Shown here one piece after another: positions 26,882 through 38,219 of a DNA stretch of 64,000 nucleotides. Both the position numbers and the translations under genes were made by a program. The stretch comes from Serinus canaria (Eukaryota > Chordata > Aves > Passeriformes > Fringillidae). The notes beneath the pieces are model-generated. The model was not told the DNA's origin. It saw only the letters and a program-made list of their open reading frames with translations, and made no database searches. The stretch lies in contig NC_066333.1 of NCBI RefSeq assembly GCF_022539315.1, positions 4,659,501-4,723,500 on the forward strand. The letters are read 5' to 3'. Position 1 is the stretch's first letter. Each line of letters starts with the position of its first letter.

Positions 26882-27921
26882 GTAGAAATATTTGTATGGT
26901 TTTTTCACCTTATAAAAGAAAATAACGATTAGTCCTTATATTGAATTTTCATGTTCTGGTCCCCCAGTGTGAAACAGTTTCCTGCAGGTTGGTCCCCAGG
27001 CTGTGACCAGAATCTGGTGCAGCTGATGTTGTATTAATTTGGCCAATATCCAGGTAAGGACATCAGGTGACATTCTGTCCCCAAGAAAGAAAAGGGCAGC
27101 ATTGACACCTCAAGGCTTGGATTGTCCCTGAGCCATCCTCTGGGTTTGTTTCTTAGGAAAGCAAAGGATTCCCAAACTGGCTGTTAGTGCTGAGACCATT
27201 GGAAACCATCAGCTCCAATTGCTTTGAACTATCTTAACTTCAAAACAGGCATGTGATTTTCTGTACTAAAGCCAAAGTGCAGAAAAAAAGTTGCTTCTGG
27301 GGCTGGAAACTTGCATGAAACTTGCCCAAGTTTAGCTGTAATTCCAACACTTATGAGTGAGTTATGATCCCTTAAAGCTCACCAAGCCCCTCCTTGGAAA
27401 GCACGAGGTCACTCAGAGTGTGCAGATATTGGTCTTTGGGAAAAGGCTGCCCATCCATGAATTCCCTTCTCTCCTGCACAATAGATTTCATCATTTGTTA
27501 CCCATTTAATGCCAGGGCATTTCTGCACCTGCAGCAGCAGCTCCAGGCAGGGAATGTGGGGTGCAAGTGCTTGTTCTGGAAGGTGCAGGATATTTTAGAG
27601 GTTCATCCCTGCCTAGTTACTCTCTGATTGTTTTCCTCCCAGTTTTTGTTCCCATATCTCAGCCCAGAGACTGCAGATCAGTTTGTCCCATGGGATTGAG
27701 GACCTGATTCACAGCTAAAAGCCTCTTTTCTGGCTTCTCTGCTTTTTGTTTTTTCTCCTGAGCAGAGGAACACAGGGCACAGTGTGTAACTGGGACTCAG
27801 CCTTTTCAGAGTGGCAGTGTTTCCAAAGTCCAACAAGCAATGAGAGGTGAAGGTGGCACAATATTAGTTCTAGCATTGACTGCTTGGGTGTATTTATTTA
27901 ATATCATGAATCATATTAAGC

Positions 27922-28010
27922 CTTTTTTTATTTTTTTTAATTAGGTTTTTTTGGTTTTTGTTTTGTTTTGGTTTGGTTTTGGTTTTGGTTTTTTTTTTTT
28001 GCTTGGCTTT
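27922..28010. repeat. T/G low-complexity (TTTTGG)n tract
   Basis: Runs of T broken by GG give an irregular TTTTGG/TTTGG pattern ending in a 12-nt T run. It is a degenerate microsatellite. The Phe/Trp-rich frame it creates is an artefact. Confidence 0.85.
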
Positions 28011-28739
28011 GTCTGCTTTCCTCATCCATTACAGGTTTTCCTTTCCTGGTTTTGGAGGGGTGTGAGGATGAAGCTGTAGTTTCTCTAAAGTCACTAAGAG
28101 TAGAGTTTTATCACACCCACACAAATGATGGTTGTTGGTACACTGTTTCTGTACAAATATTTCACTGAATTTGTAGCTTCTGCATTGAGCTGTATTTTCG
28201 TCCTGAATAGTTTTTAAATGGTTGGTAAGAGAGGATTTGAGGTCCTTCAAATCTCACCCTGAAACCTCCAGTAAAATTCATGTTGGATGGAAAAATAATG
28301 CTAAAAAATTGGTTAGAAATGTATTAATATAAAAATGTAAGAGTTTTTCCCTGTGGTTGTTTAGTGTCTTTATCCTGTGCCTGGGAATGCTGGTTTGGAT
28401 GCATGTGTGAAATGGCGGGGGCTTTTCCTCCTCTTGTAAACCATTTATTTCCTTCTTGTGGAGAAAGAAGCTTTGTAAAAAGAAGTGAGGCAAAGAGAGA
28501 CAAAGAGACTGCAAGGATGGATGATGGAGTGCTGGTATTGGCACACGGACAGGTCTGTGTTCTTTGTGGCTGACACAGTGCACTGTGCCTCGGCAATGCA
28601 GCATCTGCCTTGGCACAGGGGCTCTCTGATATCCATGGGAGTTAGAAAGCACACGAAGATACATCTCTTTCTCTTTCCCCGCCTTTCCCCCTTCCTTTCA
28701 AACCTCAAGGTGTTGACTGGTGGCTCACTATAGCACTTA

Positions 28740-29100
28740 GTTTGTTACCACCCATTCACACCTCTGCGTGTCTACTGTCCCCACCTCCTCTCACACTTCC
28801 CTTGCTGTAACGATGTGTTGCAGAAATAAATTGTGTTGCACAATGAGTGCGTAGAAAGAACAAGAGGGTATTTAAAAGCTGAGAAATCGGAGAACTGGTG
28901 TGGAAAGAGAGAGAGAGGGAAGTGCTTTTGGCACACTGAGCTGGTAGTATATTATAATTCAAGCTCGGTGTCTGCTGCGCTGCAGTGATTATAGCACTCA
29001 TTTGAATGCTGGAAGTTGAATTTAACAGGAAGGGGTTGAAAAGCCCGGGACTTGGGATGCTGCTTGAGGGCTTGGGAGATGTGGAGAGTGTGGCTTCTCT
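28740..29100. promoter_or_regulatory. candidate conserved non-coding element
   Basis: This starts a 1.5-kb block of complex, repeat-free sequence with retained CpGs. It contains a C/EBP-like TGTTGCACAATG near 28832 and a GATTATAG core near 28988. Its purine- and pyrimidine-balanced motif content contrasts with the T-rich DNA to its left. Regulatory function and conservation are inferred, not demonstrated. Confidence 0.35.
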
Positions 29101-29329
29101 GCTTTCCTCTAGGATCTGTATGAAAAAGAAATGTTTCTCTGTTTTGGGTTTAGGGCTTGTTTTTTTTTCCCCTACTCAGGTCTGAAACCAACTGAGGTCT
29201 TGCAAAGATTCTGCTTAATTGCGGGTCCTTAAAAATCTCATTCAGTACCTTGAGAGGTGTGCCTTGGTGTGAAGAGACTTTCTGAGAGAGAGAAATGAGT
29301 AGAAATAAACATTTAGTGTTTCAGCCATG

Positions 29330-29860
29330 CAATCGTAACACTTTCCTTTAGTTCCACGTCTCTCTGGGAAGACTGTGCCCCTTGATCACACTCTAAACGA
29401 GCCAAGGCCGTGCTTTGCATTCACACAGCACAAGCAGGCACCAGGCACCTTTTGCATTCCACCTGCAAACCTCCTTTGCTCGCTCTTGGAAGCTGATGCT
29501 GAAGGAGATGATAGCAAACTTTATTATTTTCTTTCCAATTCTGTTAAATCTCAGGGAGCTCCCAATTTGAAATGATGGCTTGCCCTTAAAGAGCTGCTTG
29601 CACTTGACAAGTGTGTGGCAGTACTTCATTAATTACCAGCAGCCCTTCCCAGCACAACCTCAGTTAGGTAGAATATTTGTTCAGCGCACATAATTATCTC
29701 TCTGTCGTTCTCTCTCTCATATCGATTCATGTGGAAAATATGATTAAAACATGAACATCTACAAATGATTCAGAATAACGAGAGGAAAGGCCATTGTTTT
29801 TTCACACTGACTATACTAGATTACTATAATTACAGCTGAATGGTTCTACATTTCTCTGTG
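29330..29860. promoter_or_regulatory. candidate conserved non-coding element
   Basis: Dense in homeodomain-type AT cores, including TTAATTACC near 29629, CATAATTATC near 29690 and ACTATAATTACAG near 29822. A CpG-containing ATATCGATTCATG lies near 29720. The sequence is unique-looking and lacks simple repeats. It is typical of a developmental enhancer core; a non-coding RNA exon cannot be excluded. Confidence 0.4.
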
Positions 29861-29959
29861 TCCCCCACAAGACTATGCTCATTCACAGCCTCAATGTACC
29901 GTTTAAAATTAGAGAGGTTTAAAAGAAATAGCCTCTTAAGGATGTTTCTTTGACCCATT

Positions 29960-30310
29960 AAGGACCTTTACCTTGGCACTTGCACATGTAATCTCTGGCA
30001 TAAGGTCATGCAAAGCGGGGGTAGGGCTAGGAAAAGAAACACCAACCCTTCAGACATCTGTTGTGGTGCTCTGGCCAAGAGCGGAGGGGAGGCAGTGCCA
30101 GTTCGGCAGCCGCTCCTGCAGATTGCAGTCGGCTTGCTTTTGATGCCAGCCTTAATAATGTGGGCTTCCCGCTGAGTGGGTGGCACTGCCAGATTCCTAA
30201 TTAGAATCCACTAAAAGCAGCAAAAGGTGAAGGGGTCATTTCTTTCCACCCCCCACGTCTTCATCTCTTCTCCCCGCAGGTTTGTTTAGCCTCGTTTTTT
30301 TTTTCGGCCT
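29960..30310. promoter_or_regulatory. candidate conserved non-coding element
   Basis: A third island in the same block, with several CpGs (AAGAGCGGAG, GTTCGGCAGCCG, AGTCGGC), a CTTAATAATG motif near 30152 and CCTAATTAGAATC near 30197. It runs up to within about 370 bases of a CR1 insertion. The absence of recognisable repeats inside the block, while CR1 sits just outside, fits selective constraint. This remains inference. Confidence 0.35.
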
Positions 30311-30677
30311 CTTAGCCCAACGCAGAGGAGTGGGGCAGGGTCCTGTGTGCTCTTGCCTTGATCTCAAATTAAACAACTGGAAATTCTAATCTGCTGAAGC
30401 CCTCAGGAAGGCCTGATTCACTGTGGTGTGTGTGGAGATGACAGAACTAATTTCACACTTCATCCCTTGTGCGCAGTGGGTTCACTTGCTGTTTGCTCCT
30501 GCAGCTGGTGCCGACTCCTGAGACAGGACATCGTTATCCTCTAGGTGGGAAGGGCCTGCTGCAGAGGGCAAGGGCACCCCAGTGTGTATCCCATTGGCAG
30601 CTCTTCCTTGCTCTTCAGAGGCTGTAAATACTATTCCAGAGGTTTGGTTTGTTCCTGAATAGCTTCAGGCTGCTTTT

Positions 30678-30835
30678 TCATAGAATCATAGAATGGTTTG
30701 GTTGGAAGGGACCTTAAAGGTAATCTTGTTCCATCTCTTCCATAGGCAGGGACATCTTCCACCATCCCAGGTTGCTCCAAGCTCCATCTAACCTGGCTTT
30801 AAACATTGCCAGGGACGGAGCAGCCACAATTTCTC
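30678..30835 (-). mobile_element. CR1 LINE fragment, 3' end
   Basis: TCATAGAATCATAGAATGG at the left edge is the complement of the diagnostic avian CR1 3' tail. It is followed by the family-typical antisense run GGTTGGAAGGGACCTTAAAGG, CATCTTCCACCATCCCAGGTTGCTCCAAG and CATTGCCAGGGACGGAGCAGCCACAA. CR1 is a non-LTR retrotransposon that moves by reverse transcription and is usually 5'-truncated. Only about 160 bp of the 3' untranslated end is present, so this copy has no coding capacity. Its tail is well preserved compared with the other copies here. Confidence 0.93.
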
Positions 30836-31907
30836 TTTTAGGTTGTTTCCAGATTATTTGACTAATTTGGAGATCCTTGAAAAGGCTCTGGGAGCTCAGT
30901 CTGAGAAATAATTGAATTGTAGGATTTGGATTTTTGACATGAAGTGTGGCTGGTTGTGCTTATGTCCTCTGGGAGAACAAGTTTGGAAGCAGGCAGGGCA
31001 CAGAGGCACAGCTTGGAGAAACCAGCCCAGGTGAGCACAAGCCAGCCTGAGTGTAGTGTAGCCATCCCTTTCCAGCTGGATGTGGCACATCCCAAGAGCT
31101 CTGCTCTGATGGAACGGATGAGAAGTTCCTGAAAGATGGAATAACAGTTTTCCGGATGAGGTTTCTGCCTTTTTATCTCCTCCCCTTCGTATTCTTAAGT
31201 GGGTGCCACTTTAGAACTTTATTATAGATCTGTTTATCTCTGATTGCTTGATAAAGTAACTGTACCAAATCCCAGGCAAAATGCAACCTTCAAATTGTGA
31301 GGCAAAGAGTTCAGCAAGAATTGCAGACCAGGACCTGAAGTTGCTGTCACTGCACCTCTCATAAGGAACGTGCAGTTTTTTCCTAGCCATGAAACAAGGC
31401 ATTCAGATTTTGCTTGTAAGGTTTCTGTTGCAAACCTGAAAGTTGAGCTACACAAAATGACTTATGAATCAAAACTGGAGAAGGGAGTCCCGTGAACTCT
31501 TGCCAGCTGAAACTTCTGACTTTTCCTTGGCTTTACCTTTAATTTGCTGTTAGAAAACCTGTGATCAAGTTTTAGCCTGTGAGCCAGAATTAGCCAACTA
31601 ATCAGCAGCCTTCCTCATTGCCTGATTAAAAATGAAATCCTTCATGCTGTCCTGCCTTTTGATCAGTAATGCAAAGGGATGCACATTCCAGTAATTGTGA
31701 ATGCAGAACAATGAGTTTTCTGCCAGAATTATTTCAGCACAACTGCACTGCCCCCTCCAATAGCCCCTGACTAGCCCAATCTTTAGGATGGAAGGGAAAC
31801 TGCCTCCTTGGTGTCCACAAAGTACCATTGGCCAGTAAATGCCTTCCAGTTACAACATTATTTCAGTCCCTTTCTATTTGCATCCTATAAAATAATGCCA
31901 TCTCTAT

Positions 31908-31931
31908 TTCTTCTTCTTCTTCTTCTTCTTT
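31908..31931. repeat. (TTC)n trinucleotide repeat
   Basis: About eight TTC units. A polypyrimidine/polypurine microsatellite, likely length-polymorphic. The Glu/Arg-rich antisense frame it creates is an artefact. Confidence 0.9.
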
Positions 31932-33043
31932 TCTGTCTCCTAACAAGGGCATAATATTTATGACAAATGTTTTGGAAAATTTTGTATAACACTTGTATGG
32001 ATATAAATGAGAATGAGCTGAAAAGTCCAGGTTCCGGATTGGGTGAGAGAGAAAGGGAAAAAAACCCCATAATTCTGAGAGACAGCAAATGTGTATCTTT
32101 TGTTTGGTAATATGGTATCCATGTAATGTCTCTGAAATGGCCACAGTTAAAGTTCATGCTACATTAGGAAAGCAAAGTGGTTTACATTGAAACTTAATAG
32201 AAGTCAATTGTGTTTGAAACATCTGATGCAGAAATAAAACACCTTATGTTTTGTGGGAGCGAGGAGCTGCATATTTGGCACTCCCTCTTCTTTCTGAACA
32301 CGTGTGCTCCCTCTATCAGTTTGAGATAATCCAGGTCTGGCTCCTGCCCAGCCACTCCTCCTAACCAGAATTACGTGAGACACGTTCAGCTCCCTGTGCA
32401 CGCTCCCCTCCCTCTGGAGTGAGAATTAGTTATCATCTTCTGCAAATCTTCCAAGAGAACATTATTAACAATGAGTATTCATTTCTTTCATCACCATTTC
32501 TTTTCTTTGGTTGGGAAGACCTTGGGTGTTTTCCACCTACTTTTTTTATTTTTTTTTTCCTGTTACTTAATGGTTTTTTCGTGCAAATTTCAAACTCTTG
32601 GAGTTCACATCAGAACATGATCTCTAGGGCTGCTGTTGTTTGATCCACTTCCCTACACAACCAGGAAATAAAGTTTCACTGACAAATCCACTCTGTTTTG
32701 TAGGAAGGTACGGTCATGAACTGATCCTCCAATTGCACTAAGTTATCCTGTGGACACCTTCCAACTTCTGCTGCCTCCCACTCAATTACATGCTTATTTC
32801 CCTAATCCTCTATTTGACAGGCACAGAGTTTCACCTTTTTGCATTCCAGCTGAAATGGGAACCTCTGTTCTTTGCTGCTTTAGATGTGTGCAGGCACTCA
32901 CACCTCCAGAGTGTCAGGGGATCTGAACACGGGGAGTCAGGCTATGAGAACATAATCTAGAATTTGCAAATATTAGTGCACTACTCCACCCTCTTCTTTC
33001 TGAGGGGCTGAAAGCCAATCCAATTAGCTATTGAAGTGTTCTA

Positions 33044-33069
33044 TTTGGTAGATTAATTTGGTAGATTAA
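33044..33069. repeat. 13-bp exact tandem duplication
   Basis: TTTGGTAGATTAA occurs at 33044-33056 and again at 33057-33069 with no change. Confidence 0.9.
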
Positions 33070-33113
33070 GACAGGATTAATGTCTTGTTTTGTGGGTTTT
33101 TTTCCCCTACAAG

Positions 33114-33284
33114 GTTATATGACGAGTCTACAAGAGAACTGACAATATTAACCAGAATTCCAAATCTGAAATTCAGTGCTGTCACTATTCCTTCAGTCAT
33201 CCTCCCTTTAAATGTCACAATGTCTTCATTGGGAGCAAGTAGTAAACTTGATCCAATCACTTACGTATATGAGATTCAAACAAA
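33114..33284 (+). CDS. weak candidate exon, unknown protein
   Basis: A strong polypyrimidine tract (GGGTTTTTTTCCCCTACAAG, ending 33113) resembles a 3' splice site with the less common AAG acceptor. The frame that follows is open to TAA at 33286-33288 and reads as plausible protein, for example ITYVYEIQTK at the end and RLYDESTRELTIL at the start. A modest donor (AAA|GTAACT) at 33285 would give a 171-nt, frame-preserving exon. The antisense strand is open over the same interval, which weakens the case. The segment could instead be a conserved non-coding element. I do not recognise the protein. Confidence 0.15.
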
Positions 33285-33371
33285 GTAACTTTAAGTAAAT
33301 GACACATTTTTTTTTTCCTTGTCTAAGTTTAGGCAAGCTAATGTGTCAAAATGTATCTTATACTCTCTCTT

Positions 33372-33388
33372 AAAAAAAAAAAAAAAAA
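33372..33388. repeat. poly-A tract (17 nt)
   Basis: Seventeen consecutive A followed by GGAAAAAGAAAA. No recognisable element body to its left. Confidence 0.9.
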
Positions 33389-33714
33389 GGAAAAAGAAAA
33401 TGTGAGCTCGTCAGCCACAGTTAGGATTGTATGCATTTAGCTTAATTGTGCAAAATAATGATTTTATTTTTTCAATATAAATCTTAAATTCTGATGGAAA
33501 ATTAATCTGAAAAGTTGTGAAAGTCTGTATATGCTTTTTACAGCTAGAAGTCATTTGACCTAGTGACACCTCCTATGCTTTCAGTGTATTTTAATTAAAT
33601 GTTAAGGATAGAATTAAGCTATGCCATTCTTTTTTCCAATTTATGGGAAGTCATTGGAAACCAGGATTGGTTTAGAGTCTTGATCTGTGCACGAAAGGGA
33701 GATCAGGTTGTTCT

Positions 33715-33738
33715 ATTTAATATACCAATATATTAAAT
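33715..33738. repeat. AT-rich hairpin, 10-bp arms
   Basis: ATTTAATATA (33715-33724), CCAA, TATATTAAAT (33729-33738): exact inverted repeat with a 4-nt loop. Seen directly; function unknown and possibly chance, since the arms are entirely A/T. Confidence 0.8.
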
Positions 33739-34277
33739 CATATTCTCCTAGCAGCTACTCCTGTTCTATAGAAATTGGTCAGTATCTGTGTCATAAGTAG
33801 GAAAATAACTTATTTAGTGAAAGAGTCCAAAGAGTGTGGAAAACCTGATCCCAAAGGGAAAAGTGATAACACAGTGAACTTTTCATATCAAATTTTTAAA
33901 CTCTGCTCTAGCATTCCCTTTCCTAGGGGATTAATCCCATGGCACTGAAGCTGTAAGTCACCTTCCCTTACCAGGCTTTGTTTTTTTCAGCCCTCGTGGA
34001 GGATTTCCTTTTTTCCCTTGCAAACTTTGGTGAGTGTGTGAGGATAATCTGATTTGCTGTGCACGAGAGTGTGAGGGAGGTGAGTCTGTCTGTAAAGAGC
34101 TGGGGGCTGTTCTGCAGATTTTGGTAGTACCTGCACAGCACAGTTTGTCACGAGGGAGGTAACGGGTTCTGCTCAGCCAGAATTAAGTGCTGAGCACAGG
34201 AACAGAGAGGAGCTTAAGCACTGAGCTGGTTGAGGATGTAGAGAAATAAATTTAAGTTTAGTCCTCTCCAAACCACG

Positions 34278-34552
34278 TCATCATGGGGTTGTTTGGGAGG
34301 AAGGGATCTTGTAGATAATCCTGTTCCAACCCCTGTCATGGCAGGGACACCTTCCACCATCCCAGGGTGTTCCAAGCCCTGTCCAGCCTGGCCTTGGACA
34401 CTGCCAGGGATCCAGGGGCAGCCACAGCTGCTCTGGGCACCCTGTGCCAGGGCCTCAGCACCCTCTGAGTGAAGAATTTCCTTCTAACACCTAATCTAGA
34501 CCTCCTCTCTTTTAGTTTAAAATCATTCCTCCTTGTGCTATCATTATATCTT
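34278..34552 (-). mobile_element. CR1 LINE fragment, 3' untranslated end
   Basis: The plus strand reads as the complement of CR1. It has ATCCTGTTCCAACCCC, CACCTTCCACCATCCCAGGG, GTTCCAAGCCCTGTCCAGCC, AGGGATCCAGGGGCAGCCAC and the later CTAATCTAGACCTCCTCTC, ending near CCTTGTGCTATCATTATA. About 275 bp is present, 5'-truncated and without the ORF2 coding part. The 3' terminal octamer repeats have decayed to TCATCATGG. Divergence is greater than in the copy at 30.7 kb, suggesting an older insertion. Confidence 0.93.
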
Positions 34553-34643
34553 CAATGTATCTTCGAGATTCAAAGTCTACAATATGAAATTTCTTTATGG
34601 TTTTAGCTATGGCTACTTCAAGCTTTGAGCAGTTGGGGAGTTT

Positions 34644-34646
<3 letters not shown>

Positions 34647-34681
<35 letters not shown>
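34647..34681. repeat. poly-T tract (35 nt)
   Basis: The longest homopolymer in the window, 35 uninterrupted T, lying about 95 bp right of the CR1. It could be the poly-A tail of a minus-strand retrocopy extending rightward. However, nothing in 34682-34960 is recognisable as an element or processed gene. Length is probably unstable and sequencing-limited. Confidence 0.9.
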
Positions 34682-34682
<1 letters not shown>

Positions 34683-35509
34683 AGGTTAATTTTTTGAAAC
34701 AAAAGGATGTTCTTTTTTAGGATTCCAGCTTTCCTTTTTGGTACACATTTGTCCCTCCATTTGTTTTTTTTAAAAGCATAATTTTAAAATGAACAAGGCA
34801 GTGAAATAATAACACCCCTTCCCCATATGAGGGCAAGTTTAAAACCATTTAAATGCAGAACATAAGGCAGGAATCACAAGTTTTCTTACCCTGACATTAG
34901 TATTGTCATAAAAACCAGACAATGCTGTGGCTAAATTAGAGTCCTGCCCTGATTTTAGCAGGTAAGACTTTGTTTTTCCTAAAGCCACAGTTCTTGGTAT
35001 ACCAGAACCAGGTGAGTAAATGGTCCTTCCAGAAGAAAAAATTTAGGATCTTGAGCAAAAAAAGTGATTTAAAACTTGAAAAGAAGGTATGGCTTTTGGT
35101 TGAAATGGAGGGGACTGGGGGTGGGTGGTGTTTTTTCCTTTGGTTTGTGGATTTTTTAAATTTTTTTGTGGTCTTAAGTCCTGAGCCCTGACTTTTGAAT
35201 GCCCAGATTTGACAGCACTAGACTAAAATTGGAAAGCCATTGCTGGTGGGGAGGGCTGCCTGCACACCCCTGTTCTGCCATGGTGTGTGCTCTGAAAGCA
35301 AACCCAGCATGAAATCAAACCTAATGTTCCCAAAAGCCAGAGGATGAAAGCCATTCCCTGGCCAGCCTGGGCCAGCAGTGCAGCCAAGGGACAGGAGCCT
35401 TTCCTTCCCTGCCCTCCCTGGACATATGTTCAGCTCATGTGTGAGCCCTGCCCTTCCCTGGGCTGCTGCTGGGGCAGCTGGCTCCCAGCAGTGCTGCTGT
35501 CAGCAGCAG

Positions 35510-35545
35510 CCCAGCCTGCAGCACAGCCTGCAGCCCAGCCTGCTC
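35510..35545. repeat. 12-bp minisatellite, three units
   Basis: CCCAGCCTGCAG (35510-35521), CACAGCCTGCAG (35522-35533) and CCCAGCCTGCTC (35534-35545) are near-identical tandem units. They give a Pro/Ala/Gln- or Leu/Gln-rich pseudo-peptide in the overlapping frames. No gene is implied. Confidence 0.85.
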
Positions 35546-36392
35546 CTGGGCTCCCCAGCATCCAGCTCCCAGCAGGGCTCCCTGGCCCAATCTGTTGAAG
35601 ACAGAGAGAATCCCTGAGCAGGAGCTTTTGTCTCTGCTCCCCTTGATCACAGTGACACCGTGGATAACTGCAAGTGCATTTCATGTATGACATCCATGGA
35701 ATTCACACAGCAGTGCAGAGCTTGGTGCTTCCTGGTGCTTTCAAGTTCTCAGCACTGGCTTTGCATCCATCTAGGAGAGTCTCTCTCTGCCCTCCATCGC
35801 TGCTGTTGCAGCATGGCAGGAAATCCTCTCCTTGGGGACCAGTCATTGCTGTCTCCTTCCTCCTCTCCCAGCCCCAGCTTGAGCAGTGCTGTTCCTTGAT
35901 TGTGATCTAAATTGTCCTTATCTCATGCCAGACACCGGGATGGCTGCGAGGCATCGTTTCCTGCCGGGCACTGCCAGGCACAGAGCATATGCTAGACATC
36001 CACAGGCAGATGGGGTTGGTTGGGGCCAGTGAAGCATGAAAAAACAGGGCCTGGGTAGGAAGAGGCTGAAGAACTCCACAAACTGGTTGAGTGCCACATC
36101 CCAAGCAATGCTAACAGCTCATTAACATTCCCTACAGGGCTGGTGGGGTCAGCACAGGAGGTCAAAAAAATTAAGGACTATTTTCTTAAGGAAACAGTAG
36201 GTAAAGAGGTTTAGATCCACACAGCTGGTGTAGGACACAATGCAAAGATTGGCCTGAAAGAAGGAAAAGGGGGAATGCTTCATCTCAGTCCCTGCCTGCT
36301 TAACTAGGACCAGCCATCTGCCCATTTTCTACCTGGGATTCTCCCCATGCTGAGCTGAAACTTGCTTCATTATTCAAAAGCAAACTTGCCCA

Positions 36393-36651
36393 ATGGCACA
36401 AGATGTTGGGAGGCAGCTGATTCGTGACCTAGCCAAAGACATTGGGAGGAGGGAGCGAGGTTTTCCTTTGAACCAGGCTCTGGAAGCATATGGCAGGCCT
36501 TGTACTTCAGGACGTGATCCATATGCTGCTCTTCAGTGCCCATATGCTTTCTATATTTTCCCTATTTATTTATTTTAATCGGGATTGAGTCTGTGATCTT
36601 GATTTTCCTTTTGCTGCTGGCTGTAATTACATTTGGTTGTGCTACTGGAGG
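36393..36651 (+). other. exon-like or conserved segment, unclear
   Basis: Repeat-free sequence with retained CpGs (GATTCGTGACC, GAGCGAGG, GGACGTGATCC, AATCGGG). Two overlapping plus frames are open. The second, from about 36536, encodes a hydrophobic run (ESVILIFLLLLAVITFG) that would suit a membrane segment and ends in a strong donor-like CTGGAG|GTAAGG at 36651. No good acceptor defines the left edge of that frame. The first frame could equally be a chance open segment within a conserved element. I do not recognise a protein. Confidence 0.15.
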
Positions 36652-38219
36652 TAAGGCAACGAGGTTAAAAATGAGCACCAGAGTGTTCAGTTTTGTCCTT
36701 TTAACATCATCTTGTCCTGTGCTTTTTGTGTCAGGAGCTGTATTCTGGGTTAATGATCTGTAATGCTGTTAGTTTACATTTCTCCTTCTTGTTGCAGCTC
36801 GGAAGTGGAGTTTCATTGACTCAGGGTCAGAGAAGAGACAAGCTCCAACAATGGAGCTGTACAAACATTAACTGATATTCACTGTTTCTTGTGGGGTTAG
36901 AGGCTATAAATCAGCATATTCCTATTTCACTGGAAAAAGCAGCAGAACTGAGAAGGCAGCTCCAGACTCTGCCTCCAACCGGTGTGGCAGAATCTGACCT
37001 AAGTTAGTTAAGATTTATGGGCACAGGGAAGCACTATCAGCCACTCTCTTTGTCTTCCTCACTCCTGCAGGGATATTCTGGCTCCAGCAGGGCAGCATTT
37101 CCTGCTCTCCTTGGCTGAGCCCTTCCTGTCCCTAAGGCCATGGGGTGGTGACAGACACGGTTCCTTAGCCCCAAACCAAGCAAGAATGGTGCTGGTGAGC
37201 TCCCACCTCTGCCCTGCACACCTGAGCCTGGAGGGGCCCTGCTGGCAGCCCCAAACCCAGGGGAGCAGCAGCTCCTGAGCCCCTGGGGGTGTGGGCAGGG
37301 TCCAGCCCCACCCTTAGTGCCCATTCCTCCTTCCACACTCCAGCAGGGATGCCCTGGCATGCCCCACAGCAGAGCAGAGCAGGAGCTGGAACAGCAAACC
37401 CTGCCTGGCATGTCCAGCCTGTGCAGATCTGCAGAAAACCCACCCGAGCTAAAACAAGGTATTTGTAGGAACAGTGGGTGTCCAGAGCAAAATGAAGGTG
37501 TTCTGAAAAGAATAGCTACATTTTTGGGAATTTATTTCTTCAGCCTGCAAGAAGTCCTGTTTTCACACAGCTGCTGGAAACAGAGTCATTCCTCACAGAC
37601 AAAGGGCTGGATGGCCCAGTCATTTCAACCATGTGCTTTTTGTTTCTTCTGAACCTGCTAAATAATTAGCAGTGAAATCTGGTTTCTTTTTTATTACTAC
37701 ATTTTCACAGGAAAAAAATCTCCTGACAAAATAATGCCCCTCTTTCATATTGAGGCAGGGGGGTATTGATTTTAGTAGGGATTTTTTTGTTTGTTTTGGG
37801 TTTTTTGTTTTTTTTTTTTTTCCTGTGGGAAGAATACAGCATACTCTGGGTCTGGTGTCAGTGCAACCAGACTCTTTTGAGGACCAGTAATTAAATGATT
37901 ATTCCTCACTTTTTGCTGCATACAAAGAATAAATGATCAGATTGGGCATTTCCTGCAGGAAGTGATAATATCTGAGCATTATTGGGGAATACTTAAATCC
38001 TTTATCACTGTGTATTAACTCAGGTTCAAATTATTTGGAATTAATGACAGTTCTGTGTGAACAAAACCGATGTCCTGGACTCTGAGAGGTTTCATCATTG
38101 ATGTGTTTTTCCACCACAACATTTTGAGGTGCTGAGATCTTATGGTATCAAGGACTCAGAAAAAACAAGGGCTTTTTGCAAGAAGAACCATTTCTAATTT
38201 TCATTTAAATCTTGTGCTG

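Larger units (their letters stand above)
20581..28700. other. non-coding stretch, no complete gene
   Basis: The longest open frame is 205 codons on the minus strand (25275-25892). It has no recognisable domain, signal peptide or splice context, and a frame this long is near the chance expectation for 64 kb. One short protein-like frame at 21216-21444 is listed separately. Simple repeats lie at 22254-22265 (A), 23100-23110 (G), 24478-24496 (GCT) and 27922-28010 (T/G). No CR1 or LTR was recognised. Confidence 0.5.
30836..34277. other. non-coding stretch with possible weak elements
   Basis: No complete gene is recognised. It includes a TTC repeat at 31908-31931 and a possible small CNE at about 32220-32420 (CACGTG and TTACGTGAGACACGTTC motifs with retained CpGs). 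Also present are a 13-bp tandem duplication at 33044-33069, the exon-like segment at 33114-33284, a poly-A run at 33372-33388 and an AT hairpin at 33715-33738. Confidence 0.5.

Noticed and set aside
35344..35617. Gln/Pro/Ala-repeat frames
   Set aside because: Caused by the 12-bp CCCAGCCTGCAG minisatellite.
37037..37443. Minus-strand frames of 92-124 codons
   Set aside because: Same explanation: a GC-rich patch, Pro/Gly/Ala-rich translation and no splice-site pair.
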